15,816 nucleotides of DNA from Desulfobacterales bacterium (lineage in GTDB: Bacteria; Desulfobacterota; Desulfobacteria; Desulfobacterales; Desulfobacteraceae), in assembly GCA_022361095.1 (NCBI GenBank), contig JAKSBO010000049.1, forward strand, positions 1 through 15,816, written 5' to 3'. Shown piece after piece: positions 1-6,669 of this stretch. The first letter of the stretch is position 1. Each line of letters begins with the position of its first letter. The translations under genes were made by a program, and so were the position numbers. The notes beneath the pieces were generated by a model that saw only the letters and a list, made by a program, of their open reading frames with translations, was not told the DNA's origin and searched no databases.

Positions 1-444
<444 letters not shown>

Positions 445-485
445 TCACCTCTTTGAATGGTAATGCAAATAAGATTTAGTCCCAA

Positions 486-514
486 TATATAGAATCCATT
501 GGACAATATAACAA
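486..514 (-). promoter_or_regulatory. Sigma-70-like promoter for the pyruvate oxidoreductase gene
   Basis: On the minus strand a -35 TTGTTA (509-514) and a -10 TATATA (486-491) are separated by exactly 17 bases, giving a leader of about 40 bases before the ribosome binding site. It lies just after the T-rich tail of the terminator at 534-569. The region is very A/T rich, so a chance match is possible. Confidence 0.45.
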
Positions 515-533
515 AAAAACACAAAAAAATAAC

Positions 534-569
534 AAAAAAAACCGGTTTGAAGAAAATCCGGCAAACCGG
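534..569 (-). terminator. Intrinsic terminator, minus strand
   Basis: The 8-bp stem CCGGTTTG / CAAACCGG (542-549 and 562-569) has a 12-base loop and is followed on the minus strand by eight T's (541-534) and further T-rich sequence. It ends transcription coming from the PEP synthase side or from the promoter candidate at 625-655, about 95 bp before the pyruvate oxidoreductase start. The stem also contains a competing CCGG-TTTG-CCGG mini-hairpin. Confidence 0.7.
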
Positions 570-594
570 CCTTTTAAATTGCTTCCAGTTAATA

Positions 595-616
595 AATAAG
601 CAATCAATTGCTTATT
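595..616. repeat. 10-bp palindrome with 2-base centre
   Basis: AATAAGCAAT (595-604) and ATTGCTTATT (607-616) are exact reverse complements around a CA centre. The site lies at the predicted start of the candidate RNA, so it could be an operator for a dimeric repressor or the 5' hairpin of the RNA. It does not match the Rex, FNR or Fur consensus. Confidence 0.5.
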
Positions 617-624
617 GAGCTGCT

Positions 625-655
625 TTTATATCTCACAACTGAAAAAACCGGTCAA
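625..655 (-). promoter_or_regulatory. Promoter candidate for the small RNA / leader
   Basis: On the minus strand TTGACC (650-655) is followed after 18 or 19 bases by ATATAA/TATAAA (625-631). Both hexamers are close to the sigma-70 consensus, but the spacing is slightly long. Confidence 0.35.
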
Positions 656-707
656 GACCTATTTTTCACACGCAGATACAGGATTAATCATAGACCTGAA
701 AATGAAT

Positions 708-743
708 CCGATTCCGGCAGTATTGACTGGAATCGGTTTTTTT
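708..743 (+). terminator. Intrinsic terminator, plus-strand polarity, possibly bidirectional
   Basis: The 8-bp stem CCGATTCC (708-715) / GGAATCGG (729-736) is followed by seven T's (737-743) on the plus strand. No plus-strand gene lies upstream. On the minus strand it begins 45 bases after the PEP synthase stop and is followed only by the weaker tail ATTCATTTTC, so it may also serve as the PEP synthase terminator. Confidence 0.55.
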
Positions 744-787
744 AAGTTCTTCAACCCACCGGCACCGAATCACCCGGAGCGGGGTCT

Positions 788-3211
788 TCATATCCCTAAT
801 TTCTTTTCCAGTTCGGCCACGGCCAGGGTGGTCTTGATCACCGTGTCCGGGTTAAGGGACATGGTCTCGATGCCGCATTCCACCACAAATTCCGCGAACT
901 CAAGGTAGTCGCTGGGGGCCTGGCCGCAGATGCCGATATACTTGCCCTTTTTTACGGCGGTCTCAATCACCTGGCGGACCATCTTCTTCACTGCCGGATT
1001 GCGCTCGTCATACACATGGGAGACAAGGGACGAATCCCGGTCCACACCGAGCAGCAATTGTGTCAGGTCATTGGTGCCGATGGAGAAACCGTCAAAAATA
1101 TCCAGGAACTCTTCGGCCAGGATGACATTGGACGGAATCTCGCACATACAGATCACCTTAAATCCGTTTTCACCCTGCTTCAGGCCGTATTCGGCCATGG
1201 TCTCAATGACCTGCCGGGCCTCATCCAGCGTGCGGCAGAAGGGAATCATGACCTGGACGTTATGAAGTCCCATCTCGTTTTTAATTTTCAGCATGGCCTT
1301 GCATTCCAGGCCGAAAGCCTCCTTATATTCCTTGGCGTAGTAACGCGATACCCCGCGCCATCCGATCATGGGGTTCTCTTCTTCCGGCTCGAACTGGGCG
1401 CCGCCTATGAGATTGGCGTACTCGTTACTTTTGAAATCCGACAGCCGGACAATGACCGGCTCGGGATAAAAGGCGGCAGCCAGCATGCCCACGCCCTCGG
1501 CCAGCTTATCTACAAAATAGTCGCTTTTATCGTTGTAGCCGATGGTCATATCCGCTATGGCCCGCTTCAAAATCTCGTCCCCCAGCTCCTCGTACTTCAA
1601 AAGGGCCAGGGGGTGAACTTTAATATAGGAATTGATGATGAATTCCTCACGCGCCAGACCCACCCCGTGATGGGGGAGAAAACTCTTATCAAAGGCCTGC
1701 TCCGGGCTCGCCAGGTTCAGCATGATCTTGGTTTTGGTTTTGGGCAGAGTTCCCAGATCCGTCTCCTTGACCTCGTAGGGCAAAAGCCCCTCATACACGT
1801 AACCGACACTGCCCTGGGAGCAGTCCACGGTCACGTCCTGGCCGGTTTGCATCCGGGTGGTGGCATTACCGGCCCCCACGATACACGGAATGCCAAGCTC
1901 ACGGCTGACAATGGCCGCTTGGCAGGTTCGCCCCCCCCGGTTGGTGACAATGGCCCCGGCAATCTTCATCACCGGTTCCCAGTCCGGGTCAGTCATATCC
2001 GTAACCAGCACCTGGCCTTTCCGGAACAGGGAAATCATCTGGGCGGATTTGATCACATTGACCCCGCCCTGGCCGATAAGTTCCCCCACGGACTGGCCGG
2101 TACACACGACTTCACCTCTCTCTTTGAGATGAAACTCCCTGAGAACGGCCTTGTCCTTTAATGTGTGCACTGTCTCGGGCCGGGCCTGGACAATGAACAG
2201 CTTGCCGGTCTCACCATCCTTTGCCCACTCGATGTCCATGGGTTTAAGATATCCGGCTTTTTCCGAATAGTGATCCTCAATGGTGCAGGCCATCCGGCTC
2301 AATTCCACCACCTCCTCATCCTTGAGCACCAGACGGCGGCGGTCCTCGTCGGGCACGGCCACGTTCTTGGTGGGCTGTTTGGCATCCGTGGTATATATCA
2401 TCTTTATGGCCTTGCCGCCGGTTTTTTTCATGATGATGGGCTTAAAGCCCTGTTTGAGTGTGGGCTTGAACACGTACCATTCATCGGGATTCACCGCACC
2501 CTGGACCACATTCTCCCCCAGCCCGTAGGCACCGGTGATAAACACCGCATCCCGAAAACCCGATTCCGTGTCTATGCTGAACATGACCCCGCTTGACGCC
2601 AGGTCGCTTCTCACCATCTTTTGCACGGCAATGGACAGGGCAATGGAAAAATGGTCAAATCCCTTATCTTCGCGGTAGGAGATGGCCCGGTTGGTAAACA
2701 GGGAGGCAAAACAGCGGTGGCAGGCCTCTACCAGATCTTCCACGCCGCGGATATTTAGATAGGTGTCCTGCTGACCGGCAAAACTTGCGTCCGGCAGATC
2801 TTCGGCCGTTGCCGAGGACCGCACGGCCACATCCACGCCCCTGCCGTATTCTCCTTCCAATTCCATATAAGCCTTGGCGATTTCCTTATACAACTCATCC
2901 GGAAATTCCAGGCCGCGGATCAGATTCCGGACCCTTGCCCCGCGTTCCTGAAGGTTGTCCATATCATGGGTATCCAGGTCGGACAATATATCCCGGATCT
3001 TGTCCATGGCCTTGGATTTCCCCAAAAGATAGGTATAGGCATGGGCGGTGACTGCGAATCCATTGGGAATGCTCACCCCCTTGGGGCTCAGATTACGGTA
3101 CATCTCCCCCAGGCTGGCATTCTTACCGCCCACCAAGGGCACGTCGTCAATGCTTAAATCCTTGAACCAGGCCACGAACGGTTTTTGATCCTTATGCCTC
3201 TTTTTGCCCAT
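788..3211 (-). CDS. ppsA: Phosphoenolpyruvate synthase with catalytic His replaced by Gln
   Basis: Family role: pyruvate + ATP + water to PEP + AMP + phosphate, the cytoplasmic entry to gluconeogenesis. The 807 residues match the usual ~800. Domain order is an N-terminal ATP-grasp (about 20-345, with AVRSSATAEDLPDASFAGQQ and IVQARPETV), the mobile phospho-histidine domain (about 365-475) and the C-terminal PEP/pyruvate barrel with LNLASPEQA, GTNDLTQLLLGVDRDS and the catalytic cysteine in GICGQ (Cys762, codon 926-928). The mobile loop reads GGRTCQAAIVSREL where the family has GGRTCHAAI: residue 431 (codon 1919-1921) is CAA, so the histidine that carries the phosphate is absent. The start was set at 3211 because GGAGG lies five bases before this ATG; the in-frame ATG at 3229 would place that ribosome binding site inside the gene. 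It sits 76 bp downstream of the CBS gene, probably in one operon. Family certain; activity uncertain. Confidence 0.95.
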   Translation of the reverse strand: MGKKRHKDQKPFVAWFKDLSIDDVPLVGGKNASLGEMYRNLSPKGVSIPNGFAVTAHAYTYLLGKSKAMDKIRDILSDLDTHDMDNLQERGARVRNLIRGLEFPDELYKEIAKAYMELEGEYGRGVDVAVRSSATAEDLPDASFAGQQDTYLNIRGVEDLVEACHRCFASLFTNRAISYREDKGFDHFSIALSIAVQKMVRSDLASSGVMFSIDTESGFRDAVFITGAYGLGENVVQGAVNPDEWYVFKPTLKQGFKPIIMKKTGGKAIKMIYTTDAKQPTKNVAVPDEDRRRLVLKDEEVVELSRMACTIEDHYSEKAGYLKPMDIEWAKDGETGKLFIVQARPETVHTLKDKAVLREFHLKERGEVVCTGQSVGELIGQGGVNVIKSAQMISLFRKGQVLVTDMTDPDWEPVMKIAGAIVTNRGGRTCQAAIVSRELGIPCIVGAGNATTRMQTGQDVTVDCSQGSVGYVYEGLLPYEVKETDLGTLPKTKTKIMLNLASPEQAFDKSFLPHHGVGLAREEFIINSYIKVHPLALLKYEELGDEILKRAIADMTIGYNDKSDYFVDKLAEGVGMLAAAFYPEPVIVRLSDFKSNEYANLIGGAQFEPEEENPMIGWRGVSRYYAKEYKEAFGLECKAMLKIKNEMGLHNVQVMIPFCRTLDEARQVIETMAEYGLKQGENGFKVICMCEIPSNVILAEEFLDIFDGFSIGTNDLTQLLLGVDRDSSLVSHVYDERNPAVKKMVRQVIETAVKKGKYIGICGQAPSDYLEFAEFVVECGIETMSLNPDTVIKTTLAVAELEKKLGI

Positions 3212-3253
3212 TTTTACCTCCCATTTCATTCAAGGCCACCTCGAACTCATAGC

Positions 3254-3279
3254 CCAAATTCTAATTATTAGAGGCACCC
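3254..3279 (-). repeat. 26-bp direct repeat, copy 1
   Basis: This copy lies 9 bp beyond the CBS gene stop, in the short gap before PEP synthase. Its core TAATTATTAGAGGCACCC (3262-3279, plus strand) is identical to the copy at 3911-3936, and 25 of 26 bases match overall. Both copies have the same orientation and 657 bp spacing. Confidence 0.8.
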
Positions 3280-3287
3280 TCAAATCA

Positions 3288-3737
3288 TCATTGAATCAAT
3301 GTCCTGAGCACATCTTCTTTGCCCACAACGCCCACGACTTTGCCGTCCTGAACCACGGGAATGGTATGAAAATGCTTTTCAACCATCATGGCTGCAATGT
3401 CACTGACCGGTGTATCCGGTGTTACGGTGGTAGGATCCGGGACCATAGCCTGGGCCACGGTGCCGGCAGCTATTTTTTTCATCTCCTGTTCCAGTTTCTT
3501 AGATGAAGACAAGGGAATAATGCCGTCCAGAAAGGTTAGTATGGGGGGTAAAGAGATGGTTTTCTGCTGGAAAATAAGATCGCTCTGGCACAGGATCCCT
3601 TTCAGTGTGCCCTGCCCATCCACCACGGGGACCCCATTAATGTGATTGTTTAACAAAAGTTCTACGGCCCGGGAGATATCGGTCTCCGGGGTTATTGTGA
3701 TGACGTCTTTTGCCATGATATCTTTAGCTGTTTTCAT
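3288..3737 (-). CDS. Tandem CBS-domain protein
   Basis: A 149-residue cytoplasmic protein made of two CBS domains. The first is about residues 7-55 (DIMAKDVITITPETDISRAV, NGVPVVDGQGTLKGIL); the second about 97-147 (AMVPDPTTVTPDTPVSDIAA, IPVVQDGKVVGVVGKEDVLR). The Bateman pair usually binds AMP, ATP or another adenosyl ligand. No catalytic domain is attached, so it would act as a sensor or through a partner. The ATG at 3737 follows an AGGGAGA ribosome binding site. A well-spaced promoter candidate lies 59 bp upstream, and PEP synthase, which releases AMP, lies 76 bp downstream. An energy-sensing link to that enzyme is an inference from position only. Confidence 0.9.
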   Translation of the reverse strand: MKTAKDIMAKDVITITPETDISRAVELLLNNHINGVPVVDGQGTLKGILCQSDLIFQQKTISLPPILTFLDGIIPLSSSKKLEQEMKKIAAGTVAQAMVPDPTTVTPDTPVSDIAAMMVEKHFHTIPVVQDGKVVGVVGKEDVLRTLIQ

Positions 3738-3795
3738 TTTTGATCTCCCTGGATAAATGGTTAAAGGAGAGCTGAAAATCTACGCCTTCCCTTAT

Positions 3796-3824
3796 TTTAT
3801 ACACCCTTAACAACAGATTCGCAA
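3796..3824 (-). promoter_or_regulatory. Sigma-70-like promoter for the CBS-ppsA unit
   Basis: On the minus strand TTGCGA (3819-3824) and TATAAA (3796-3801) are separated by exactly 17 bases, about 60 bp before the CBS start. No other promoter was seen in the short gap between the CBS gene and ppsA, so it probably serves both. Confidence 0.55.
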
Positions 3825-3857
3825 TGCGGGAACCCGCCTTTCTTGTAACGAAATTAA

Positions 3858-3874
3858 GATATTTGAAGAATATC
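3858..3874. promoter_or_regulatory. Inverted repeat upstream of the CBS-ppsA promoter
   Basis: GATATT (3858-3863) and AATATC (3869-3874) are exact reverse complements with a 5-base spacer, about 34 bp upstream of the -35 at 3819-3824. The placement fits an activator site, but no known regulator consensus is recognised. Confidence 0.3.
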
Positions 3875-3910
3875 CTGACTCTCCTCCGGATGGCAAGAAA
3901 GAAAATGATA

Positions 3911-3936
3911 CCAAATTTTAATTATTAGAGGCACCC
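3911..3936 (-). repeat. 26-bp direct repeat, copy 2
   Basis: Second copy of the repeat at 3254-3279, with one T/C difference. Here it overlaps the 3' end of the 106-residue gene and supplies its last codons (Gly-Ala-Ser-Asn-Asn) and stop. The bases flanking the two copies are unrelated. It could be a decayed terminus of a mobile element or a dispersed genomic repeat. Confidence 0.8.
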
Positions 3937-4238
3937 ATAAATAAAAGACAGGAATCAGGTCCAAGTCTCAGACGGGAAAAGGGTCTCAGCATATCATCGG
4001 GCAGGTCAAGGTACACAATGGCGGCAGGGTCATCTCCCAAGGATTTACAGGCCAAATCAATGCGCCTGCGCAATGTTCCAAAATCATTTTGAGACAAAAA
4101 ATCGGTCAGGGCCTCGATCATCTCTTCTGTTTCCTGATCCGGCGATTTCAAGCACTGCCGGACCAGGTGTTCGAGTTTCAGACGGGCCGCCGTCCGGATG
4201 CAGTGGCGGCTCAAATCGAGGTATATTTCCATAAACAC
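3918..4238 (-). CDS. Small protein of unknown function
   Basis: A 106-residue protein I do not recognise. It has no signal peptide, membrane segment or cysteine pair motif, and looks like a soluble, mainly helical protein (acidic and leucine-rich around residues 20-75). It begins with GTG at 4238, which shares its first base with the TAG of the NifU-like gene (TAGTG), so translation is probably coupled; an ATG two codons later (4232) is the alternative start. Its last residues GASNN and the stop are encoded by the 26-bp repeat at 3911-3936, so the native C-terminus may have been replaced. Coupling suggests a role beside the Fe-S scaffold, which is an inference. Confidence 0.7.
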   Translation of the reverse strand: MFMEIYLDLSRHCIRTAARLKLEHLVRQCLKSPDQETEEMIEALTDFLSQNDFGTLRRRIDLACKSLGDDPAAIVYLDLPDDMLRPFSRLRLGPDSCLLFMGASNN

Positions 4239-4675
4239 TAACCGTTTTTCACCATGTTGCCCATATAGTTATCCAAAGCGGCCTGGATGGTTCGGGCGGC
4301 CAGGGTCGTGCAATGCAGATCCTCTTCCGGCAGCCGGCCAACGGCGGCAAGCACATCGTCTGCGGTGATATCGGTCAATTCCTCCGGGGTTTTGCCCAGG
4401 GTGAGTTCCGCGGCAAAGGAACCGCTGACCATGGAAGAGGCGCACCCATCCGTAAAATAGGATGCATCAGCCACCCGGCTCTCTTTAAATTTCAGATAGA
4501 TTTCCATGGTATCCCCGCACTCACCGGTTATCCGGCCCCATCCATCAGGATTTTCCATCCGGCCGTTGTGCTTGGGATTTCTCCAGCGGTGAAACCCTTT
4601 TTCACCCAGGGCCTGTTTTGCCTCATCAAATATCTCTTCCTGAAGCTTGTCCAGAAATGCGTCAAGATTGCTCAC
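4238..4675 (-). CDS. IscU/NifU-N-like iron-sulfur cluster scaffold protein
   Basis: A 145-residue single-domain homologue of the IscU/NifU N-terminal scaffold, on which Fe-S clusters are assembled in the cytoplasm. The three ligand cysteines are present: Cys53 in ECGDTMEIYL, Cys78 in TDGCASSMVSGSFAAEL and Cys122 in HCTTLAARTIQAAL. There is a longer N-terminal segment than in IscU, with WRNPKHNGRMENPDGWG (31-47). No NifU-type C-terminal Fe-S domains follow. Translation starts at GTG 4673-4675, with GAAAGGAT about 8 bases upstream. No IscS, IscA or IscR gene is visible. Its position suggests supply of clusters to enzymes such as the nearby pyruvate oxidoreductase, but that is only neighbourhood evidence. 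Confidence 0.88.
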   Translation of the reverse strand: MSNLDAFLDKLQEEIFDEAKQALGEKGFHRWRNPKHNGRMENPDGWGRITGECGDTMEIYLKFKESRVADASYFTDGCASSMVSGSFAAELTLGKTPEELTDITADDVLAAVGRLPEEDLHCTTLAARTIQAALDNYMGNMVKNG

Positions 4676-5059
4676 TATTTCATCCTTTCAGCTTGGTATT
4701 TGAACAAAAAGCCACCCGTCTGCGCAACCTTTTGTCCAACAACGAATTTTTATCGCTCACAGTTTGTCATAAACCGGCACGGTTGTCATCTTTTGTGAAC
4801 AAAAAAATTACCCGGAAAAGAGCCGTCTTTGCCCGTATTGAAACCGGCACGGATAAACAGGCCTTTGCGGACATCCCTTTTTTTGCAAATGCGGTAAAAA
4901 CGACCGGTATAAACGGAAAAAACCTTCCCGGCTGTTCACACAAAGACAGATAACACGCTGCAAATGAACACAATTTTAAAAGGCATGGTTTATGCTTGTT
5001 TTTATTATAATCGTGTAATGGCGCAGTCCGTTTTTTAACCATTTGACAGGGAGAGGCCA
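4676..5059. other. Divergent intergenic region, 384 bp
   Basis: This gap separates the minus-strand NifU-like gene from plus-strand motA. It is A/T rich compared with its neighbours. It holds the promoter candidate at 4981-4996, a TATAAT at 5006-5011, a palindrome TTTTGT-GA-ACAAAA at 4791-4804, and the words AAACCGGCACGG twice (near 4770 and 4841). Short open frames here lack ribosome binding sites and recognisable products. No convincing minus-strand promoter for the NifU-like gene was found. Confidence 0.6.
4981..4996 (+). promoter_or_regulatory. Sigma-54 (-24/-12) promoter candidate for motAB
   Basis: AGGCATG-GTTT-ATGCT fits the TGGCACG-N4-TTGCA pattern at 8-9 positions, with the invariant GG (4982-4983) and GC (4994-4995) exactly ten bases apart, about 65 bp before the motA ATG. 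A TATAAT (5006-5011) nearby has no recognisable -35, so a sigma-70 promoter is the weaker alternative. Confidence 0.4.
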
Positions 5060-5899
5060 ATGCTCCGGAAAATACTGCCGGCCGCAGGTATTATCGTGTT
5101 TATATTGCTGTCCGGAACCGTATCCGAACTATCGTCCGTTGTTTTGAACATTAAAAGCAACCTGATTATCCTTACCGGGGCATTTGCCTGCGCCCTGGTG
5201 TCGTATCCTTTTCGCCTGTTTTCAGATCTTTGCGTTAATATCCGCAAGGCATTTTCCGATGAGAAAACAGACCCGGACGTCCTCATAAAACAAATTGAGG
5301 TCTTGGCGGCAATCCGACGCCGGGACGGAAGAGTTGTACTGGATGAAAAATCCCGGAACATTGACAATCCTTTTCTGAAAATGGGGATTGAAATGGTTGC
5401 GGACGGATTTGACAGATACACGATATTTAAAACCCTTGAGCGCAGATACGACAATTTTCTGCAGGCCCGGCGATCCCAGGCCGACCTGATCAATACCCTT
5501 ATAAAATTGATGCCGGTATTTGGTTTTGTGGGCACCATCATCGGCCTGATCAATGTATTGGGCAACATGGGATCCCCGGAACTCATCGGCAAAGGTGTGG
5601 CCACCGCCTTGCTGACTACGTTTTACGGTCTTTTATATGCCAATATTGTGTTTCTTCCCATTGCCAAAAAATTGACGGAAAAGACAAGACATGACGCCAT
5701 GGAACTATCACTGATCATTGAAGGGATACTGGATATTGCGAACAAAACCAATGCCAAGGCCATCGGGTACCGTTTAAGATATTGTATCGGGGATTATTTC
5801 CAGGATGACTGGACCGTGGCCCGGAAACCCCGGTCACTTTCCATGGGACTGCCCCGGCTTCACCCCGCCCCTGAAAAACACGACCCCATGGCAGGCTGA
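5060..5899 (+). CDS. motA: MotA/PomA-family stator protein
   Basis: A 279-residue inner-membrane protein of the MotA/TolQ/ExbB family, forming with MotB the ion-conducting stator that drives flagellar rotation. Four membrane segments are visible: about 7-27, 33-52, 150-169 and 181-203, with a charged cytoplasmic loop (55-145) between the second and third. The conserved channel segments read KLMPVFGFVGTIIGLINVL (Pro152) and ALLTTFYGLLYANIVFLP (Pro200), typical of MotA and PomA. The ATG at 5060 follows AGGGAGAGG by several bases. motB begins 5 bp after the stop, so they form an operon. No other flagellar gene is in view. The TolQ/ExbB alternative is unlikely because the partner has an OmpA-type peptidoglycan-binding domain. 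Confidence 0.88.
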   Translation: MLRKILPAAGIIVFILLSGTVSELSSVVLNIKSNLIILTGAFACALVSYPFRLFSDLCVNIRKAFSDEKTDPDVLIKQIEVLAAIRRRDGRVVLDEKSRNIDNPFLKMGIEMVADGFDRYTIFKTLERRYDNFLQARRSQADLINTLIKLMPVFGFVGTIIGLINVLGNMGSPELIGKGVATALLTTFYGLLYANIVFLPIAKKLTEKTRHDAMELSLIIEGILDIANKTNAKAIGYRLRYCIGDYFQDDWTVARKPRSLSMGLPRLHPAPEKHDPMAG

Positions 5900-5904
5900 T
5901 ATCC

Positions 5905-6669
5905 ATGGCTGTTTCAAACAACCTTATATCGGAACTTGAACTTTCTGAATTAAAACGGCTTCGCCTGAAACGCCAAAGCCTTTTTGAAAAATGTGAACCC
6001 GAAGAGTCGGGTCTGTGGACAATGTTGGATATCATGACCCTGATTCTGGCCTTTTTTATCATGTTATACAGCAGTCAGGCCCATATGCCCCAGGCCCTAA
6101 AAACAACGCATATTACCAATCAAGTTCACCAGCCCGTTGGGACGGTTAACACACCAATCAAACCAGAAAAAGAAATGGTCGAATCCGAACTGGACCTTCT
6201 CAACATTGAAGACCGGCTGAACCAGGTCATGGAAAAAGCAAATATTTCAAATTATTCTGTTAAAGTTGCAAAGAACAGACTCATTTTGACCCTAGGTGAA
6301 GATATTAGTTTTTCTTCCGGCCAAGCCGGCCTGCTGGCTTACATCAAGCCCGCATTAAAGGATATGGCATCCTTTTTCATTACAGAGCCCGGTTACAGAA
6401 TTATTGTTGCCGGCCATACGGACAATACCCCCATTCATACGGCTCAATTCCCCTCCAACTTGGAGCTGTCCGCGGCAAGGGCAGTGAGTGTTGCAAAATT
6501 TTTAATTGCGTGCCGGGTGGCCCCGGAGCGGATTAGTGTTGAAGGCTTTGGGCAGTACCGGCCTATTGGGGACAACACGCATGTTCTGGGCAGAGAAGCC
6601 AACCGGCGCGTGGAGATATCCCTGGTTAAAAAATCAGCCGGCCGACCTGGAAGGCCAGGGTGCCCATAA
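5905..6669 (+). CDS. motB: MotB/OmpA-family stator protein
   Basis: A 254-residue inner-membrane anchored protein that plugs and anchors the stator to peptidoglycan. A cytoplasmic N-terminus is followed by one membrane helix (about 38-55, LWTMLDIMTLILAFFIML) carrying the ion-binding aspartate Asp42. A periplasmic linker precedes an OmpA-type domain (about 120-240) with GHTDNTPIH (170-178), NLELSAARA (185-193) and GREANRRVEISL (229-240). The ATG at 5905 is 5 bp after motA. The C-terminal tail KKSAGRPGRPGCP extends past the OmpA domain and is encoded inside the 3' end of convergent feoB, a 44-bp overlap; no terminator separates the two genes. Confidence 0.9.
   Translation: MAVSNNLISELELSELKRLRLKRQSLFEKCEPEESGLWTMLDIMTLILAFFIMLYSSQAHMPQALKTTHITNQVHQPVGTVNTPIKPEKEMVESELDLLNIEDRLNQVMEKANISNYSVKVAKNRLILTLGEDISFSSGQAGLLAYIKPALKDMASFFITEPGYRIIVAGHTDNTPIHTAQFPSNLELSAARAVSVAKFLIACRVAPERISVEGFGQYRPIGDNTHVLGREANRRVEISLVKKSAGRPGRPGCP

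Larger units (their letters stand above)
534..618 (-). ncRNA. Candidate small RNA or attenuator leader
   Basis: A promoter-like pair (625-655) would start RNA near base 618. The RNA would contain the 10-bp palindrome at 595-616 and end at the intrinsic terminator at 534-569, giving about 85 bases with two hairpins and no reading frame. It could be a free small RNA, or a leader whose terminator controls read-through into the pyruvate oxidoreductase gene. It matches no RNA family I recognise, and the call rests only on the order promoter, hairpin, terminator. Confidence 0.25.

Noticed and set aside
1016..2161. A 381-codon open frame on the plus strand
   Set aside because: It is antisense to ppsA, whose protein is clearly conserved along this whole stretch, and it has no recognisable product.
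3826..3837. GCGGGAACCCGC hairpin in the CBS upstream region
   Set aside because: The stem is only four to five bases with a tiny loop and lies just upstream of a good promoter; no T-run after it on the minus strand.
4791..4804. TTTTGTGAACAAAA as a Rex redox-repressor site
   Set aside because: Rex sites have the form TTGTGA-N6-TCACAA; only one half-site matches and the symmetry centre differs.
4767..5060. Short frames in the NifU-motA gap (minus 4767-5060, plus 4618-4953)
   Set aside because: The minus frame would need a TTG start without a ribosome binding site; the plus frame overlaps the scaffold gene. Neither resembles a known protein.
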